Shown: positions 7,367 to 15,452, numbered from the stretch's first letter. The stretch: 15,452 bases of DNA from Pseudomonadota bacterium (GCA_030591305.1 JAUVBI010000049.1:1-15452); one strand, 5' to 3'. The notes: generated by a model from the sequence alone, not told the origin. Made by a program: numbers and translations.

Positions 7367-8721
7367 AGAGAGCCCCCGCCAAGTTCGTCAACCGCCTGAA
7401 TAAAGGCTTCACCACGCTCTTTATAATTGGCAAACATATCGAAGCTGGCACAGGCGGGCGATAAAAGCACACAATCACCCGGCAACGCATTTTCCGCCGC
7501 CACCGCGACGGCCTGGCACAGGGAGTCGACGCGACGCATCTCCACACAGCCATCCAGGCTGGTCTGCATTTCAGTGGCCGACTCACCGATTAAAACAAGC
7601 ATTTTACAGCGCGCAGACACTGATGACCGCAATTGCCTGAAGTCCGCGCCCTTGCCCACGCCGCCGGCAATCAGCAGGATATTGTGTTCCCCGCCCAGCC
7701 CCTGCAGCGCCGCTTCAGTGGCCCCGGGGTTGGTGCCCTTGGAATCGTTGACAAAGGAAACGCCCTCTATCTCGGCAACGGGCTGACAGCGGTGTTCCAG
7801 CCCCGAAAACGTGCGCAGCGTTGTGAGCATCGCCGCCATGGGCAACCCCGCCGAGTGACCAATGGCCAGAGCCGCCAGTGCATTGGCAATATTGTGCCGG
7901 CCCAGCAAGCCCAGCTCACCTACAGGTAGTAGCGCGTCAAACTGGTAGCACAGGTATTCCTCGCCATCGTGTTGGCGAAGACCAAAACCATTCAATTCTG
8001 GCTCGGCCATCCGCCAGCTGATGATGCCGACACTCTCTGCCACCAGCGGTGTCGTCAGTGGATCGTTTTTATTGACCACGACCTTCTGGCAGCCGGCAAA
8101 GATTTTGTGCTTTGCCCGGTGATAGTTGGGTAGATTTCCGTGCCTGTCCAGGTGATCTGCACTGATGTTTAAAACCGTTGCCACCGCCAGATTTAAATGC
8201 CCGGCTCGCTCCAGCTGAAAACTGGATAACTCCAGCACATAGAGTTCGCAGTCATCGGCCAGCAGATCGAGGGCCGGCGTACCGAGGTTGCCGCCCACCG
8301 CCACGTTCAATCCCGACTGCCGCGCCATCTGCCCAACCAATTCGGTTACAGTCGACTTGGCATTGGAACCGGTAATACCGATGACAGGAGCGGACGCCTC
8401 TCTGACAAACAAATCGATGTCGCCGACTACATCTACACCCGCTGCAACTGCCTTTACCACCAGAGGCTGATCCAACCCCAGACCGGGGCTCACTATCAAC
8501 TCTCCCGCGCTTTCAACAACTGCGGGGGGCACCTCGCCCAAAAATACGGGCACCTGGGGCATCTCGCGCATCAATGCTTCAAGGCCTGGAGGGTTTGCTC
8601 GGGTATCGACAACCGTGAATGTCTGGCCACTGCGATACAAGTAACGCGCGCAGGACAGCCCCGTGGCCCCAAGGCCAAGAACGACACTGTTTGCACTGCT
8701 CGCTATCACATTCTGGTTCAC
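7363..8721 (-). CDS. murD: UDP-N-acetylmuramoyl-L-alanine--D-glutamate ligase MurD (GTG start)
   Basis: MurD adds D-Glu to UDP-MurNAc-L-Ala using ATP. From the GTG at 8721 it has 452 residues. Visible are the uridine-binding VVLGLGATGLSCARYL (13-28) and VVDTRANPPGLE (37-48), VSPGL (77-81), GDIDLF (100-105), the P-loop GITGSNAKSTVTE (115-127), GGNLGTPALDLL (143-154), LELSSFQLE (163-171), NISADHLDRHG (185-195), with GRHNIANALAAL (274-285), HRCQPV (310-315), NDSKGTNPGAT (325-335), GGVGKGADF (353-361) and SPACASFDMFANYKERG (421-437). The P-loop GSNAKST resembles Pseudomonas MurD. No in-frame ATG exists near the N-terminus; GTG codons at 8742, 8733, 8721 and 8709 are possible. I chose 8721 because the resulting N-terminus (NQNVIASS) best matches the remembered Pseudomonas form and GGGGTGA lies 8 bases before it. 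The function is certain, the exact start is not. Confidence 0.93.
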   Translation of the reverse strand: MNQNVIASSANSVVLGLGATGLSCARYLYRSGQTFTVVDTRANPPGLEALMREMPQVPVFLGEVPPAVVESAGELIVSPGLGLDQPLVVKAVAAGVDVVGDIDLFVREASAPVIGITGSNAKSTVTELVGQMARQSGLNVAVGGNLGTPALDLLADDCELYVLELSSFQLERAGHLNLAVATVLNISADHLDRHGNLPNYHRAKHKIFAGCQKVVVNKNDPLTTPLVAESVGIISWRMAEPELNGFGLRQHDGEEYLCYQFDALLPVGELGLLGRHNIANALAALAIGHSAGLPMAAMLTTLRTFSGLEHRCQPVAEIEGVSFVNDSKGTNPGATEAALQGLGGEHNILLIAGGVGKGADFRQLRSSVSARCKMLVLIGESATEMQTSLDGCVEMRRVDSLCQAVAVAAENALPGDCVLLSPACASFDMFANYKERGEAFIQAVDELGGGSL

Positions 8722-8744
8722 TGCCAGATTCACCCCGTTCACAC

Positions 8745-9827
8745 CTACCGCAATTTCAATGTTGCCAGTCCAAACAGAACCAGCATCACAGTAATAATCC
8801 AGAAGCGCACGATGACACGCGGCTCTGGCCAACCTTTAAGCTCAAAATGATGATGTATGGGCGCCATGCGGAAAATTCGCTTCCCCGTCAGCTTGAACGA
8901 GACCACCTGGAGAATGACGGAAACCGTTTCCAGGACAAAAATGCCGCCCATGATAAAAAATACAATTTCGTGGCGGGTGATCACGGCCACCGTACCCAGT
9001 GCCGCACCCAGTGCAAGCGCGCCCACATCACCCATAAACACCTGTGCGGGATAGGTGTTAAACCATAAAAAACCCAGGCCGGCCCCCGCCATCGCGCCGC
9101 AAAATACAGCCAGCTCTCCACTGCCTGCCACATAGGGAATATTCAGATAGTCGGCGAAGTCCACGTGGCCGGTCAGGTAGGCAATAATACCCAGCGCCGT
9201 GCCCACCAGGACAGTGGGTAAAATAGCCAGGCCGTCCAGGCCATCGGTAAGGTTTACCGCATTGCTTGAGCCTACAATGACGAAGTAGGTCAGCAAAATA
9301 AACAACGGCCCCATCTGCCAGGCAAAGTCCTTGAAAAAGGGCAGGTACAGCTCGGTGGTTACCGGGGTATCAAAGGCCAGATAAAGATAAAGCGCAGCGG
9401 CCAGACCCGCTATGGATTGCCACAGGTATTTCCAGCGGGCAGGCAGACCGCGTGAATCCTTTTCAATAACCTTGCGGTAGTCATCCACCCAACCCACCGC
9501 ACCGAACACCGCCGTGACACCCAGCACTATCCAGACATAGGAGTTGCGTAAATCGGCCCACAAAAGAGTACTCACCGCGATGGCAACCAGAATGAGTGCG
9601 CCGCCCATGGTGGGTGTACCCGCTTTGCTGAAGTGACTTTCCGGCCCGTCGGAACGAATTACCTGGCCCACCTGGTGATAGTTCAGGCGGCGAATCATGG
9701 CCGGGCCCACCAGCATCGAAATGGCCAGCGCAGTACCAGCAGCGAGAATTCCACGCAGTGTAAGATACTGAAAAACCTGAAAACTGGTCTCGTATTGGGT
9801 CAAGTACTCGGCGAGAAATAACAACAT
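8745..9827 (-). CDS. mraY: Phospho-N-acetylmuramoyl-pentapeptide transferase MraY
   Basis: MraY is the polytopic inner-membrane enzyme that moves phospho-MurNAc-pentapeptide from UMP to undecaprenyl phosphate, giving lipid I. The product has 360 residues, the same as E. coli MraY. Family motifs are [13 protein letters not shown] (64-76), the aspartate pair in VGWVDDYRK (111-119; Asp115 and Asp116), [15 protein letters not shown] (187-201), [15 protein letters not shown] (256-270) with Asp267, and the cytoplasmic [11 protein letters not shown] (325-335). About ten hydrophobic segments alternate with these loops. An AGGAG site lies 8 bases before the ATG. It begins three bases after the murF stop and ends in TAG, about 23 bases before the chosen murD start. 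Confidence 0.98.
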   Translation of the reverse strand: MLLFLAEYLTQYETSFQVFQYLTLRGILAAGTALAISMLVGPAMIRRLNYHQVGQVIRSDGPESHFSKAGTPTMGGALILVAIAVSTLLWADLRNSYVWIVLGVTAVFGAVGWVDDYRKVIEKDSRGLPARWKYLWQSIAGLAAALYLYLAFDTPVTTELYLPFFKDFAWQMGPLFILLTYFVIVGSSNAVNLTDGLDGLAILPTVLVGTALGIIAYLTGHVDFADYLNIPYVAGSGELAVFCGAMAGAGLGFLWFNTYPAQVFMGDVGALALGAALGTVAVITRHEIVFFIMGGIFVLETVSVILQVVSFKLTGKRIFRMAPIHHHFELKGWPEPRVIVRFWIITVMLVLFGLATLKLR

Positions 9828-9830
9828 ACC

Positions 9831-11198
9831 CTAAGCTCCTGTGACCGGCGTATCTGCGGCGATGGCGGCCAGCACAGTTTCCATACCGGCACTGCGCGAG
9901 CCCTTGACAAGAACGGTATCGTCTTCTGTAAAAGCGCCCACAAGAGAGTCAATAGCCACCTGCCGATCTGCAAAAAAATGACCACCCTCACCAAAGGCGC
10001 CTATGGCAGATTTCAATTCATCCCCCACACCCCACAGCTGTTCGATGCCCGCATTTTTGGCGTACTTGGCCACCTCTATATGTAGGGCCTCACTGTCTCG
10101 GCCCAATTCCTTCATCGCCCCCAGTACCAGTGTGCGCTTGCCGTCCGCCAGCGCCAGCAGGTCGATAGCCGCCTTGACCGAGCCCGGCTGAGCGTTATAG
10201 CAATCATCGATAAGTACCGCTCCACCACGCGCCTCAACCCTGGCCAGGCGCCCGGCCACAGGGGCAGCAGAAGCCAGACCCTGCTGAATGTCTACAATGG
10301 AGATGCCACAGCCGATACCCACAGCAATGGCCGCCAGGGCATTGGCCACATTGTGCCGACCCGGCAATTGCAAACTCACGGGAAAATCACCCTCGGGGGT
10401 GGTAGCAATAAACTCAGTGCCCGATATGCCCTTGATCTTGACTGCAGTCGCACACACGGCAGCCGACCCGAGCATACTGAAATCCAGAACTCTGGCCTCA
10501 CCAGCCCGAGCTCGCCACTGCGCAGCCCAGGTCTGGTCTGCATTAAAAATGGCAATATCGCCCGCCGTCAGGCTATCAAAAATTTCACCCTTTGCCCGGG
10601 CCACTTCCTCTACACTGCCGAAGCTCGACAGGTGGGCGGGCATGGCATTCAGCAGTACAGCCACCGAGGGCCGACCCAGCTCTACCAGCCAGGAAATATC
10701 CCCCACCCTGGCTGCACCCATTTCCACCACTGCAAATTCATGCTCGGGGCACAACTCAAGCAGCGTCAGTGGCACACCAATTTCATTGTTATAGTTGCCG
10801 TGGGTAGCGAGGGTGCAGCCTTTTTGTGACAGTACGGCGTGCACCATGTTTTTGACGGTTGTTTTGCCGCCACTGCCGGTAATGGCAATCAATGCACCGT
10901 CAAAAGTGTTGCGGTTGTAGGCTCCCAATAAACCCAGTGCCTTTTGCGTATCCTCTACATTAAGTACCGGCAGAGCCGAGTGGGTGTCACCGCTGATCAG
11001 TGCAGCGGCCGCACCCGCAGTTTCAACCTGCCCCAGGTAATCGTGGCCATCAAAATTCTCTCCACGCAGGGCGACAAACAACTCGCCGGGCCTGACTTCG
11101 CGACTATCTATGGAAACACCAGAAATTATGCAGTCAGACCCTGTGAGACTGGCGTGTAAGGGGTCTTGTAACTCAGACAGTGACCAGGAACGCATCAT
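9831..11198 (-). CDS. murF: UDP-MurNAc-tripeptide--D-Ala-D-Ala ligase MurF
   Basis: MurF adds the D-Ala-D-Ala made by DdlB to UDP-MurNAc-tripeptide, completing the cytoplasmic pentapeptide precursor. The 455-residue product (E. coli 452) has the three Mur ligase domains. Visible are GVSIDSREVRPGELFVAL (27-44), the P-loop AITGSGGKTTVKNM (105-118), GNYNNEIGVPLTLL (134-147), VVEMGAARVGDI (157-168), LPGRHNVANALAAIAVG (278-294), RLARVEARGGAVLIDDCYNAQP (317-338, with DDCYNAxP diagnostic for MurF), LGAMKELG (359-366) and VKGSRSAGMET (431-441). Two ATG codons stand in tandem at the start; the first overlaps the murE stop as ATGA. The TAG stop is followed after three bases by mraY. Confidence 0.98.
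   Translation of the reverse strand: MMRSWSLSELQDPLHASLTGSDCIISGVSIDSREVRPGELFVALRGENFDGHDYLGQVETAGAAAALISGDTHSALPVLNVEDTQKALGLLGAYNRNTFDGALIAITGSGGKTTVKNMVHAVLSQKGCTLATHGNYNNEIGVPLTLLELCPEHEFAVVEMGAARVGDISWLVELGRPSVAVLLNAMPAHLSSFGSVEEVARAKGEIFDSLTAGDIAIFNADQTWAAQWRARAGEARVLDFSMLGSAAVCATAVKIKGISGTEFIATTPEGDFPVSLQLPGRHNVANALAAIAVGIGCGISIVDIQQGLASAAPVAGRLARVEARGGAVLIDDCYNAQPGSVKAAIDLLALADGKRTLVLGAMKELGRDSEALHIEVAKYAKNAGIEQLWGVGDELKSAIGAFGEGGHFFADRQVAIDSLVGAFTEDDTVLVKGSRSAGMETVLAAIAADTPVTGA
9836..9840 (-). promoter_or_regulatory. Ribosome binding site of mraY within the end of murF
   Basis: AGGAG on the minus strand with 8 bases to the mraY ATG. It overlaps the last codons of murF. Confidence 0.7.
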
Positions 11199-12685
11199 GA
11201 TGCCAGCCCCTGTGCCAGCGCTCTAAGAACCTGCTCCTCATCACTGAAATGCAACCGCTGGCCAGCAACTATTTGATAATCTTCATGCCCCTTGCCAGCA
11301 ACCAGCACACAATCACCCGCCTGCGCCTCGCGCAGAGCTTTGGTAATCGCTTCTGCACGATCCACCACCAGGGTGTAATCACCACTGCAACCGGCTTCAA
11401 TATCTCGCATAATCAACAGCGGATCTTCGCTTCGAGGGTTGTCACTGGTGACGATACTCAGGTCAGACAGATTACTGGCAATACGGCCCATAATGGCACG
11501 CTTGCCACTGTCCCTGTCGCCGCCGCAGCCAAAGACCGTTATCAAACGGCCCGAAACGTGCGGCCTGAGTGCTTGCAATGCATGCTCCAGGGCATCCGGT
11601 GTGTGGGCATAATCCACCACAAGCTGGAGGTCGCGATTATTGGGGATAAGCTGCATCCGCCCGGGTACGGCAATGAGCTTTTCTACCGCCAGCAATAGCG
11701 CTGCAAAATCATTTGTTATTAAGGCCACGGCAGAAATTGCGGCAGCCAGATTCGCCAGGTTAAAATCACCTGCCAATGGGCTGGAAAACTCGCCGCTTCC
11801 CCAGGGGCTGCACAGTTGTGCGGTAACACCACCGCGGTGAAATTTGGTATCGGAGATAACAACATCCGCCGCGGGATTACCGCTGGCAGAGTAGGTCAGC
11901 ACACGGGTGTTACCCTCTATCATGGACAACAGCTCAGCACTGAACGCATCATCCAGGTTGACTACTGCGTGAGCCAGACCCTGCGTCACAAACAGCTGCA
12001 ATTTCGCCCGGCCATAGGCCGCCATGGTGCCGTGATAGTCCAGATGATCCCGAGAAAGATTGGTAAACACCGCCGTTTCAAAATCCACCCCATTGACCCG
12101 TCCCTGTACCAGGGCATGGGAGGAAACCTCCATGCATACACAGGCCACATTGCGATCCCGCCAGTCGGATAGCTGTCGTTGCAGGGATACCGCATCGGGA
12201 GTGGTATTTGCCGCCTCACCCACATCATCACCCAGAGTGGCCCCCAGGGTGCCGATAACACCACAGCTCTTACCCATGGACCTGGCCAGTTGCGCAGCCA
12301 GCCAACTCGTGGTGGTTTTACCGTTGGTACCTGTCACCCCGACCATGTGCAGCGCGCGACTCGGCTGGCCGTATAGTTTTGCCGCAATAACACCGATATC
12401 TTGCTGCAGCTCGGGCTGTTCCAGCACGGGCACGCAGAGTTCATCAACAAAACCCGACACCGGGGGCTCCGCCAGTACCGCAACCGCACCGTTTGCCACC
12501 GCCTGCTCTATAAATTGCCTGCCGTCATAGCTGTCACCGGAAACGGCCAGAAACAGGTCTCCCGGCCGTATGCGCCGGCTGTCAATTTGAATGCCTCGCA
12601 CCAATACATCATTATCGAGAGAATCGGAGAAACACAGTAAGTCCGACAATGGCATTTCAGGGGCGTACTGCGGTATTGAGATCAT
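11195..12685 (-). CDS. murE: UDP-MurNAc-L-Ala-D-Glu--meso-2,6-diaminopimelate ligase MurE
   Basis: MurE adds the third stem amino acid. The motif DNPRSEDP (415-422) is the signature of enzymes that use meso-diaminopimelate and not L-lysine, as expected of a Gram-negative. The product has 496 residues (E. coli 495). Other elements are GIQIDSRRIRPGDLFLA (31-47), the P-loop GVTGTNGKTTT (116-126), GTLGA (145-149), TTPDAVSLQRQL (161-172), MEVSSHALVQGRV (185-197), NLSRDHLDYHG (209-219) with the carbamylated-lysine region AYGRAKLQLF (223-232), GDFNLANLAAA (306-316), PGRMQ (341-345), VDYAHTPDALE (357-367), FGCGGDRDSGKR (385-396) and GKGHEDYQ (464-471). GGGAG lies 7 bases before the ATG. It overlaps ftsI by one base (TGATG) and murF by four. 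Confidence 0.98.
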   Translation of the reverse strand: MISIPQYAPEMPLSDLLCFSDSLDNDVLVRGIQIDSRRIRPGDLFLAVSGDSYDGRQFIEQAVANGAVAVLAEPPVSGFVDELCVPVLEQPELQQDIGVIAAKLYGQPSRALHMVGVTGTNGKTTTSWLAAQLARSMGKSCGVIGTLGATLGDDVGEAANTTPDAVSLQRQLSDWRDRNVACVCMEVSSHALVQGRVNGVDFETAVFTNLSRDHLDYHGTMAAYGRAKLQLFVTQGLAHAVVNLDDAFSAELLSMIEGNTRVLTYSASGNPAADVVISDTKFHRGGVTAQLCSPWGSGEFSSPLAGDFNLANLAAAISAVALITNDFAALLLAVEKLIAVPGRMQLIPNNRDLQLVVDYAHTPDALEHALQALRPHVSGRLITVFGCGGDRDSGKRAIMGRIASNLSDLSIVTSDNPRSEDPLLIMRDIEAGCSGDYTLVVDRAEAITKALREAQAGDCVLVAGKGHEDYQIVAGQRLHFSDEEQVLRALAQGLAS

Positions 12686-14424
12686 CAGGCAGCTCCCGCT
12701 TTTGGCAACTGTTTTGACGACTGCCCGGAGGCAACAACGATCTCAGCTTCGCTGGGGGGCACGTTGAGCAGGCGCAATGCGCCCTCTACCACAGTGGAAA
12801 ATACAGGGGCAGCAACGGAGCCACCACCATGGAACTCACCCTTTGGCTCATTGATCACGACAACAGTCACAATCCTGGGGTTGTCGATGGGTGCCACGCC
12901 GACAAACAGGGCCACATAGGAATCATCAATGTAACCCCCCGGCCCCACCTTATGGACAGTACCGGTCTTCCCGCCCACCCGATACCCCGGGATTCGCGCT
13001 TTTTTCGCGGTGCCATACTTACCGGTGACGGCATACAAGACCTGTAGCACCTCTCTCGCCAGTTGCGGCGCTATCACAGGGTTTCCCGGAAACTGATCAC
13101 CTTCCAGTGCCAGCAGGGAAACCGGCTGATCAGACCCTGCATTGGCAAAAATACTGAAAGCATGGGCGATTTGCAGTGGCGTGGCCGTCAAGCCGTAACC
13201 AAAGGCCAGAGTGACTTTTTCTATGGCGTGCCATTTGGGCCGCGTTGGCAATAGCCCACCACTCTCACCGGGAAAACCAGTTCCAGGGGACTGACCGAAG
13301 CCAAAGCGGCTGAATACATTCCATATAGGCTCGTGGCCGATGTCCTGGGCGATCTTGGTAATGCCCACCTGACTGGATTTTTCCACCACCCGGGAAACAC
13401 TGATTTCGCCGTAATTACGCGGGTCTCGCAACAACTTTCTACCCACGCGAATGGTGCCCGGCGTGGTATCTATCATTGTTTCGGTTGTGTACTGCCCACT
13501 CTCCAATGCCGCCACCAGGGTGAGCGCCTTCATGGTGGAACCGGGCTCGTAGACATCGGTCATAGCGCGGTTGCGCATATGGGAGGGCTTCATGCCCTTG
13601 CGATTATTGGGGTTGTATACGGGATAATTCACCATGGCCAGCACCTCCCCGGTCCTGGCATCCAGGGTCACAATAGAGCCGGAGGCAGCACCGTTGAGTG
13701 CCACTGCCTTTTGCAGCTCCCGGTGCTGCAGGTGTTGTAGCCGCAGGTCTATACTCAGGGTCAGGTTCTTACCCGGGCGAGCTTCCTGCAACACACCAAT
13801 ATCGCGAACCACATCCCCGTGCAGGTCCTTGATGATTTTTTTCTTGCCGGAGGACCCTGTCAGCCAGTCGTTATAGGCCAGCTCCAGGCCGCCAATACCC
13901 TCATCATCCACATTGGTAAAACCGACCAGGTGTGCGGCAACTTCTCCCGCCGGATAGAAACGGCGATACTCGCGCTCGCCGTACACGCCCCTGATTCGTT
14001 TTTCCAATACTGTCCTCGCAGCGGCGGGCACCTGGTGGCGCTGCAGATACATAAACTGCTTGCCCTTGTAGCGAGCCAGCTTGGTGGTGAGGCCCTCCAG
14101 TGTCATACCCAGCACCTCGGCCAACTCAGGCAAATGCTCAGACTGTTGCAATATTTTCGGGTTGGCCCAGATGGAAACCACCGGTGTGCTGACCGCCAGG
14201 GGCTCACCCCGCCGATCAGAGATCATTCCCCGGTAGGCCGGGATTTCCACCGTGCGCACCGAGCGCATCTCTCCCTGGCCCTGCAAAAACTGGTAACCCC
14301 TGTCGGTATCCAGAACCTGCAGCGAGAGTATCCGGCCTGTCAGCAGAGCCAACATGGAGCATAAAATGACCAGCACCAGATAAAAACGCCAGGGCGACAC
14401 CGGCTTGGGGCTCACCCTGCTCAT
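12685..14424 (-). CDS. ftsI: Septal D,D-transpeptidase FtsI (PBP3)
   Basis: FtsI is the class B penicillin-binding protein that crosslinks septal peptidoglycan with FtsW as partner. The 579-residue product (E. coli 588) has a short cytoplasmic N-terminus, one membrane segment at about 13-30, a dimer/pedestal domain opening with IPAYRGMISDRRGEPLA (61-77), FYPAGEVAAHLVGFTN (156-171) and GIGGLE (176-181), then the transpeptidase domain. The catalytic SxxK is EPGSTMKA (293-300, Ser296 and Lys299), and the third motif is GGKTGT (484-489). The second motif, SxN in the family, reads KSSQVG (349-354) with Gln352 in place of Asn; the codon is CAG. The start overlaps the ftsL stop as ATGA, with GAAGG about 10 bases upstream, and the end shares one base with murE. 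Its role is not in doubt; the substitution is discussed separately. Confidence 0.97.
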   Translation of the reverse strand: MSRVSPKPVSPWRFYLVLVILCSMLALLTGRILSLQVLDTDRGYQFLQGQGEMRSVRTVEIPAYRGMISDRRGEPLAVSTPVVSIWANPKILQQSEHLPELAEVLGMTLEGLTTKLARYKGKQFMYLQRHQVPAAARTVLEKRIRGVYGEREYRRFYPAGEVAAHLVGFTNVDDEGIGGLELAYNDWLTGSSGKKKIIKDLHGDVVRDIGVLQEARPGKNLTLSIDLRLQHLQHRELQKAVALNGAASGSIVTLDARTGEVLAMVNYPVYNPNNRKGMKPSHMRNRAMTDVYEPGSTMKALTLVAALESGQYTTETMIDTTPGTIRVGRKLLRDPRNYGEISVSRVVEKSSQVGITKIAQDIGHEPIWNVFSRFGFGQSPGTGFPGESGGLLPTRPKWHAIEKVTLAFGYGLTATPLQIAHAFSIFANAGSDQPVSLLALEGDQFPGNPVIAPQLAREVLQVLYAVTGKYGTAKKARIPGYRVGGKTGTVHKVGPGGYIDDSYVALFVGVAPIDNPRIVTVVVINEPKGEFHGGGSVAAPVFSTVVEGALRLLNVPPSEAEIVVASGQSSKQLPKAGAA

Positions 14425-14726
14425 TGGACAAAAACCTTCACTCTGCTTATCACTGGCGGCTGCATTCCCAAGTCACGCACAGCGACCTTTTCAACGCGAT
14501 AATGGGAGGCCCAGGTACTTTGCTCCAACAATAGCCGGCCCAGGTCCTCCTCCATATACCACCGAGAGGCCTCCAGAATCTGAAGCTGAGCATATAATTG
14601 CCGACAGGCGTGGGATGTCTGGATAACGCCGAAGGAAGAAATAACAATCAGGCACAAAACGCTGGCATTTATCCATGCCAGCTTTACGCCCTTGTCCGAC
14701 CGCCTCTGTGCAGCTGCAGATATCAT
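14421..14726 (-). CDS. ftsL: Cell division protein FtsL
   Basis: FtsL is a small bitopic membrane protein that forms a complex with FtsB and FtsQ and activates FtsWI. The product has 101 residues, within the family's usual size. A short basic N-terminus (AAQRRSDKGVK) is followed by a membrane segment at about 18-36 (WINASVLCLIVISSFGVIQ), then a periplasmic helical stretch with heptad-like leucines (about 44-70) and a C-terminal EKVAVRDLGMQPP (79-91) typical of FtsL. Sequence similarity in this family is low, so the assignment rests on these features plus the place between rsmH and ftsI. The ATG is fixed by an in-frame TAA 9 bases upstream; GGGGTGG at 14737-14743 is a possible ribosome site at a longish 10 bases. 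It is 34 bases after rsmH and overlaps ftsI by four. Confidence 0.93.
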   Translation of the reverse strand: MISAAAQRRSDKGVKLAWINASVLCLIVISSFGVIQTSHACRQLYAQLQILEASRWYMEEDLGRLLLEQSTWASHYRVEKVAVRDLGMQPPVISRVKVFVQ

Positions 14727-14760
14727 CCCTGTTTAGCCACCCCTGTTCGCCCCACACCCA
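14727..14760 (-). promoter_or_regulatory. Short rsmH-ftsL spacer with ftsL ribosome binding site
   Basis: The 34-base spacer holds GGGGTGG (14737-14743), ten bases before the ftsL ATG, and a TAA that closes the ftsL frame upstream. No promoter or terminator was seen in it. Confidence 0.45.
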
Positions 14761-15452
14761 TCAGCTGATTTTTTCCGCCACACGCATGACTGCACTTCTT
14801 GCCCTGACATTGTCCGCCACTTCATCAACGCCCGCCTTTACGGCCCTACCCACGAGCTTCATGCGCCGATTGAGCTCCGAATCCAGCACAGGGACACCCC
14901 GGGGAATTTTTTCGCCCCTGGCCATGTCCCGCATATAGCGCTTGACCAACCTGTCCTCCAGAGAGTGAAAGCTGATCACCACCAGTCTGCCGCCAACGCG
15001 AAGCAGGTCAATCGCCACCGCCAGAAGATCCTTCAGGTCATCCAGCTCACGGTTGACGTGTATTCGAATGGCCTGGAAGGAGCGCGTTGCAGGGTGTTTG
15101 TGTTTTTCCCACCGAGGGTTCGCCTCGCTGACTATCCGGGCCAGCCTGGCGGTGGTATCAATGGGCTCCTCCTTCCTGGCACTCACGATTGCAGCGGCGA
15201 TACGCCTGGAAAATCGCTCCTCACCGTAGTCTCGAAGCACGCGGGCGATGTCGCTTTCGGGCGCCACAGCCAACCACTGGGCAGCGGTGTCGCCGCTGGT
15301 CGTATCCATGCGCATGTCCAGTGGCCCATCATTCATAAAGCTGAAACCGCGCTCGCTGTCATCCAACTGCGGACTGGAAACACCTAAATCCAATAAAATG
15401 CCATCAACTGCGTCGATCCCCATCCCACGCAGTTGATGGGGAAGCTGAGTGA
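14761..15452 (-). CDS. rsmH: 16S rRNA (cytosine(1402)-N4)-methyltransferase RsmH, C-terminal part (5' end outside window)
   Basis: RsmH (MraW) N4-methylates C1402 of 16S rRNA with S-adenosylmethionine, tuning decoding in the ribosomal P site; it is a customary first member of the dcw cluster. The window has the last 229 codons plus stop. The frame stays open to the right edge, so the Met at 15423 is internal: the codons before it read TQLPHQLRG, as expected ahead of the conserved [15 protein letters not shown] block. Other visible motifs are [62 protein letters not shown] and the terminal [14 protein letters not shown]. The first SAM-binding motif lies outside. Roughly 80-90 N-terminal residues are missing compared with E. 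coli (313). The TGA stop precedes ftsL by 34 bases. Confidence 0.97.
   Translation of the reverse strand, partial: TQLPHQLRGMGIDAVDGILLDLGVSSPQLDDSERGFSFMNDGPLDMRMDTTSGDTAAQWLAVAPESDIARVLRDYGEERFSRRIAAAIVSARKEEPIDTTARLARIVSEANPRWEKHKHPATRSFQAIRIHVNRELDDLKDLLAVAIDLLRVGGRLVVISFHSLEDRLVKRYMRDMARGEKIPRGVPVLDSELNRRMKLVGRAVKAGVDEVADNVRARSAVMRVAEKIS

Noticed and set aside
7735..7755. MurD motif NDSKGTN in place of E. coli NDSKATN, and GSNAKST P-loop with Ala
   Set aside because: Both variants are, to my knowledge, found in MurD of other proteobacteria (GTN in beta-proteobacteria, GSNAKST in Pseudomonas), so they are not unusual.
8722..8832. N-terminal extension of MurD from the ATG at 8832
   Set aside because: The extra 37 residues are the out-of-frame reading of the conserved MraY C-terminus and do not resemble any MurD N-terminus. 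GTG starts after the mraY stop fit better.
10288..10829. Plus-strand open frames of 168 and 158 codons opposite murF
   Set aside because: Shadows of murF in other frames; no motif, no plausible start context, mutually overlapping.
14216..14757. Minus-strand frames of 71 to 88 codons overlapping ftsI and ftsL
   Set aside because: They are alternative frames of ftsI and ftsL. The ftsL frame with its membrane segment and coupled ATGA junction explains the region.
15421..15423. Methionine codon at 15423 as the start of a 220-residue RsmH
   Set aside because: The frame continues upstream to the window edge and the conserved block follows too closely. The gene is truncated by the window, not short.
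1..15452. Mobile element, CRISPR array, tRNA, toxin-antitoxin or other accessory system within the cluster
   Set aside because: Every position is accounted for by the conserved genes and gaps of at most 65 bases. No repeats, inserted frames or shifts in composition large enough to suggest transfer were seen.

Overview
The window is a continuous stretch of the division and cell wall (dcw) cluster, with every gene on the minus strand. Read in the direction of transcription (high to low coordinate) the order is rsmH (5' end cut off), ftsL, ftsI, murE, murF, mraY, murD, ftsW, murG, murC, ddlB, ftsQ, ftsA, ftsZ (3' end cut off). This is the Escherichia coli gene order without insertions, losses or rearrangements. 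No tRNA, rRNA, mobile element, CRISPR array or phage gene was seen, and I found no convincing intrinsic terminator.

The organism is almost certainly a gammaproteobacterium. The reasons are the E. coli-like order, including ddlB between murC and ftsQ, a meso-diaminopimelate type MurE (DNPR motif), a 360-residue MraY with catalytic aspartates at the E. coli positions, and a Pseudomonas-like MurD P-loop (GSNAKST). The moderately GC-rich coding sequence and the protein character suggest the Pseudomonas/Cellvibrio side of the class, possibly a marine lineage. That placement is inference from memory of family sequences.

Region by region: 15452-14761 is the 16S rRNA methyltransferase rsmH. 14726-12685 holds ftsL and the septal transpeptidase ftsI. 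12685-8745 holds murE, murF and mraY, which finish UDP-MurNAc-pentapeptide and load it on the lipid carrier. 8721-5100 holds murD, ftsW and murG (stem peptide, septal polymerase, lipid II synthesis). 5110-2751 holds murC and ddlB (first amino acid of the stem peptide, D-Ala-D-Ala). 2749-1 holds ftsQ, ftsA and ftsZ (divisome scaffold, membrane anchor, Z-ring). Together they make lipid II in the cytoplasm, polymerise and crosslink it at the septum, and position the machinery.

The genes are extremely tightly packed. Five junctions are four-base ATGA overlaps, one is a TGATG overlap, murG/murC overlap by 11 bases, and most other gaps are 1-34 bases. The one longer gap is the AT-rich 65-base ftsA-ftsZ spacer. 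There is no stretch over 300 bases without a gene.

I did not find a previously undescribed system; this is a conserved housekeeping region. The points worth a second look are small: a glutamine in place of the asparagine in the SxN motif of FtsI, three 8-base homopolymer tracts in ftsQ plus one in murC, a murD gene with no usable ATG start, and the AT-rich leader of ftsZ.
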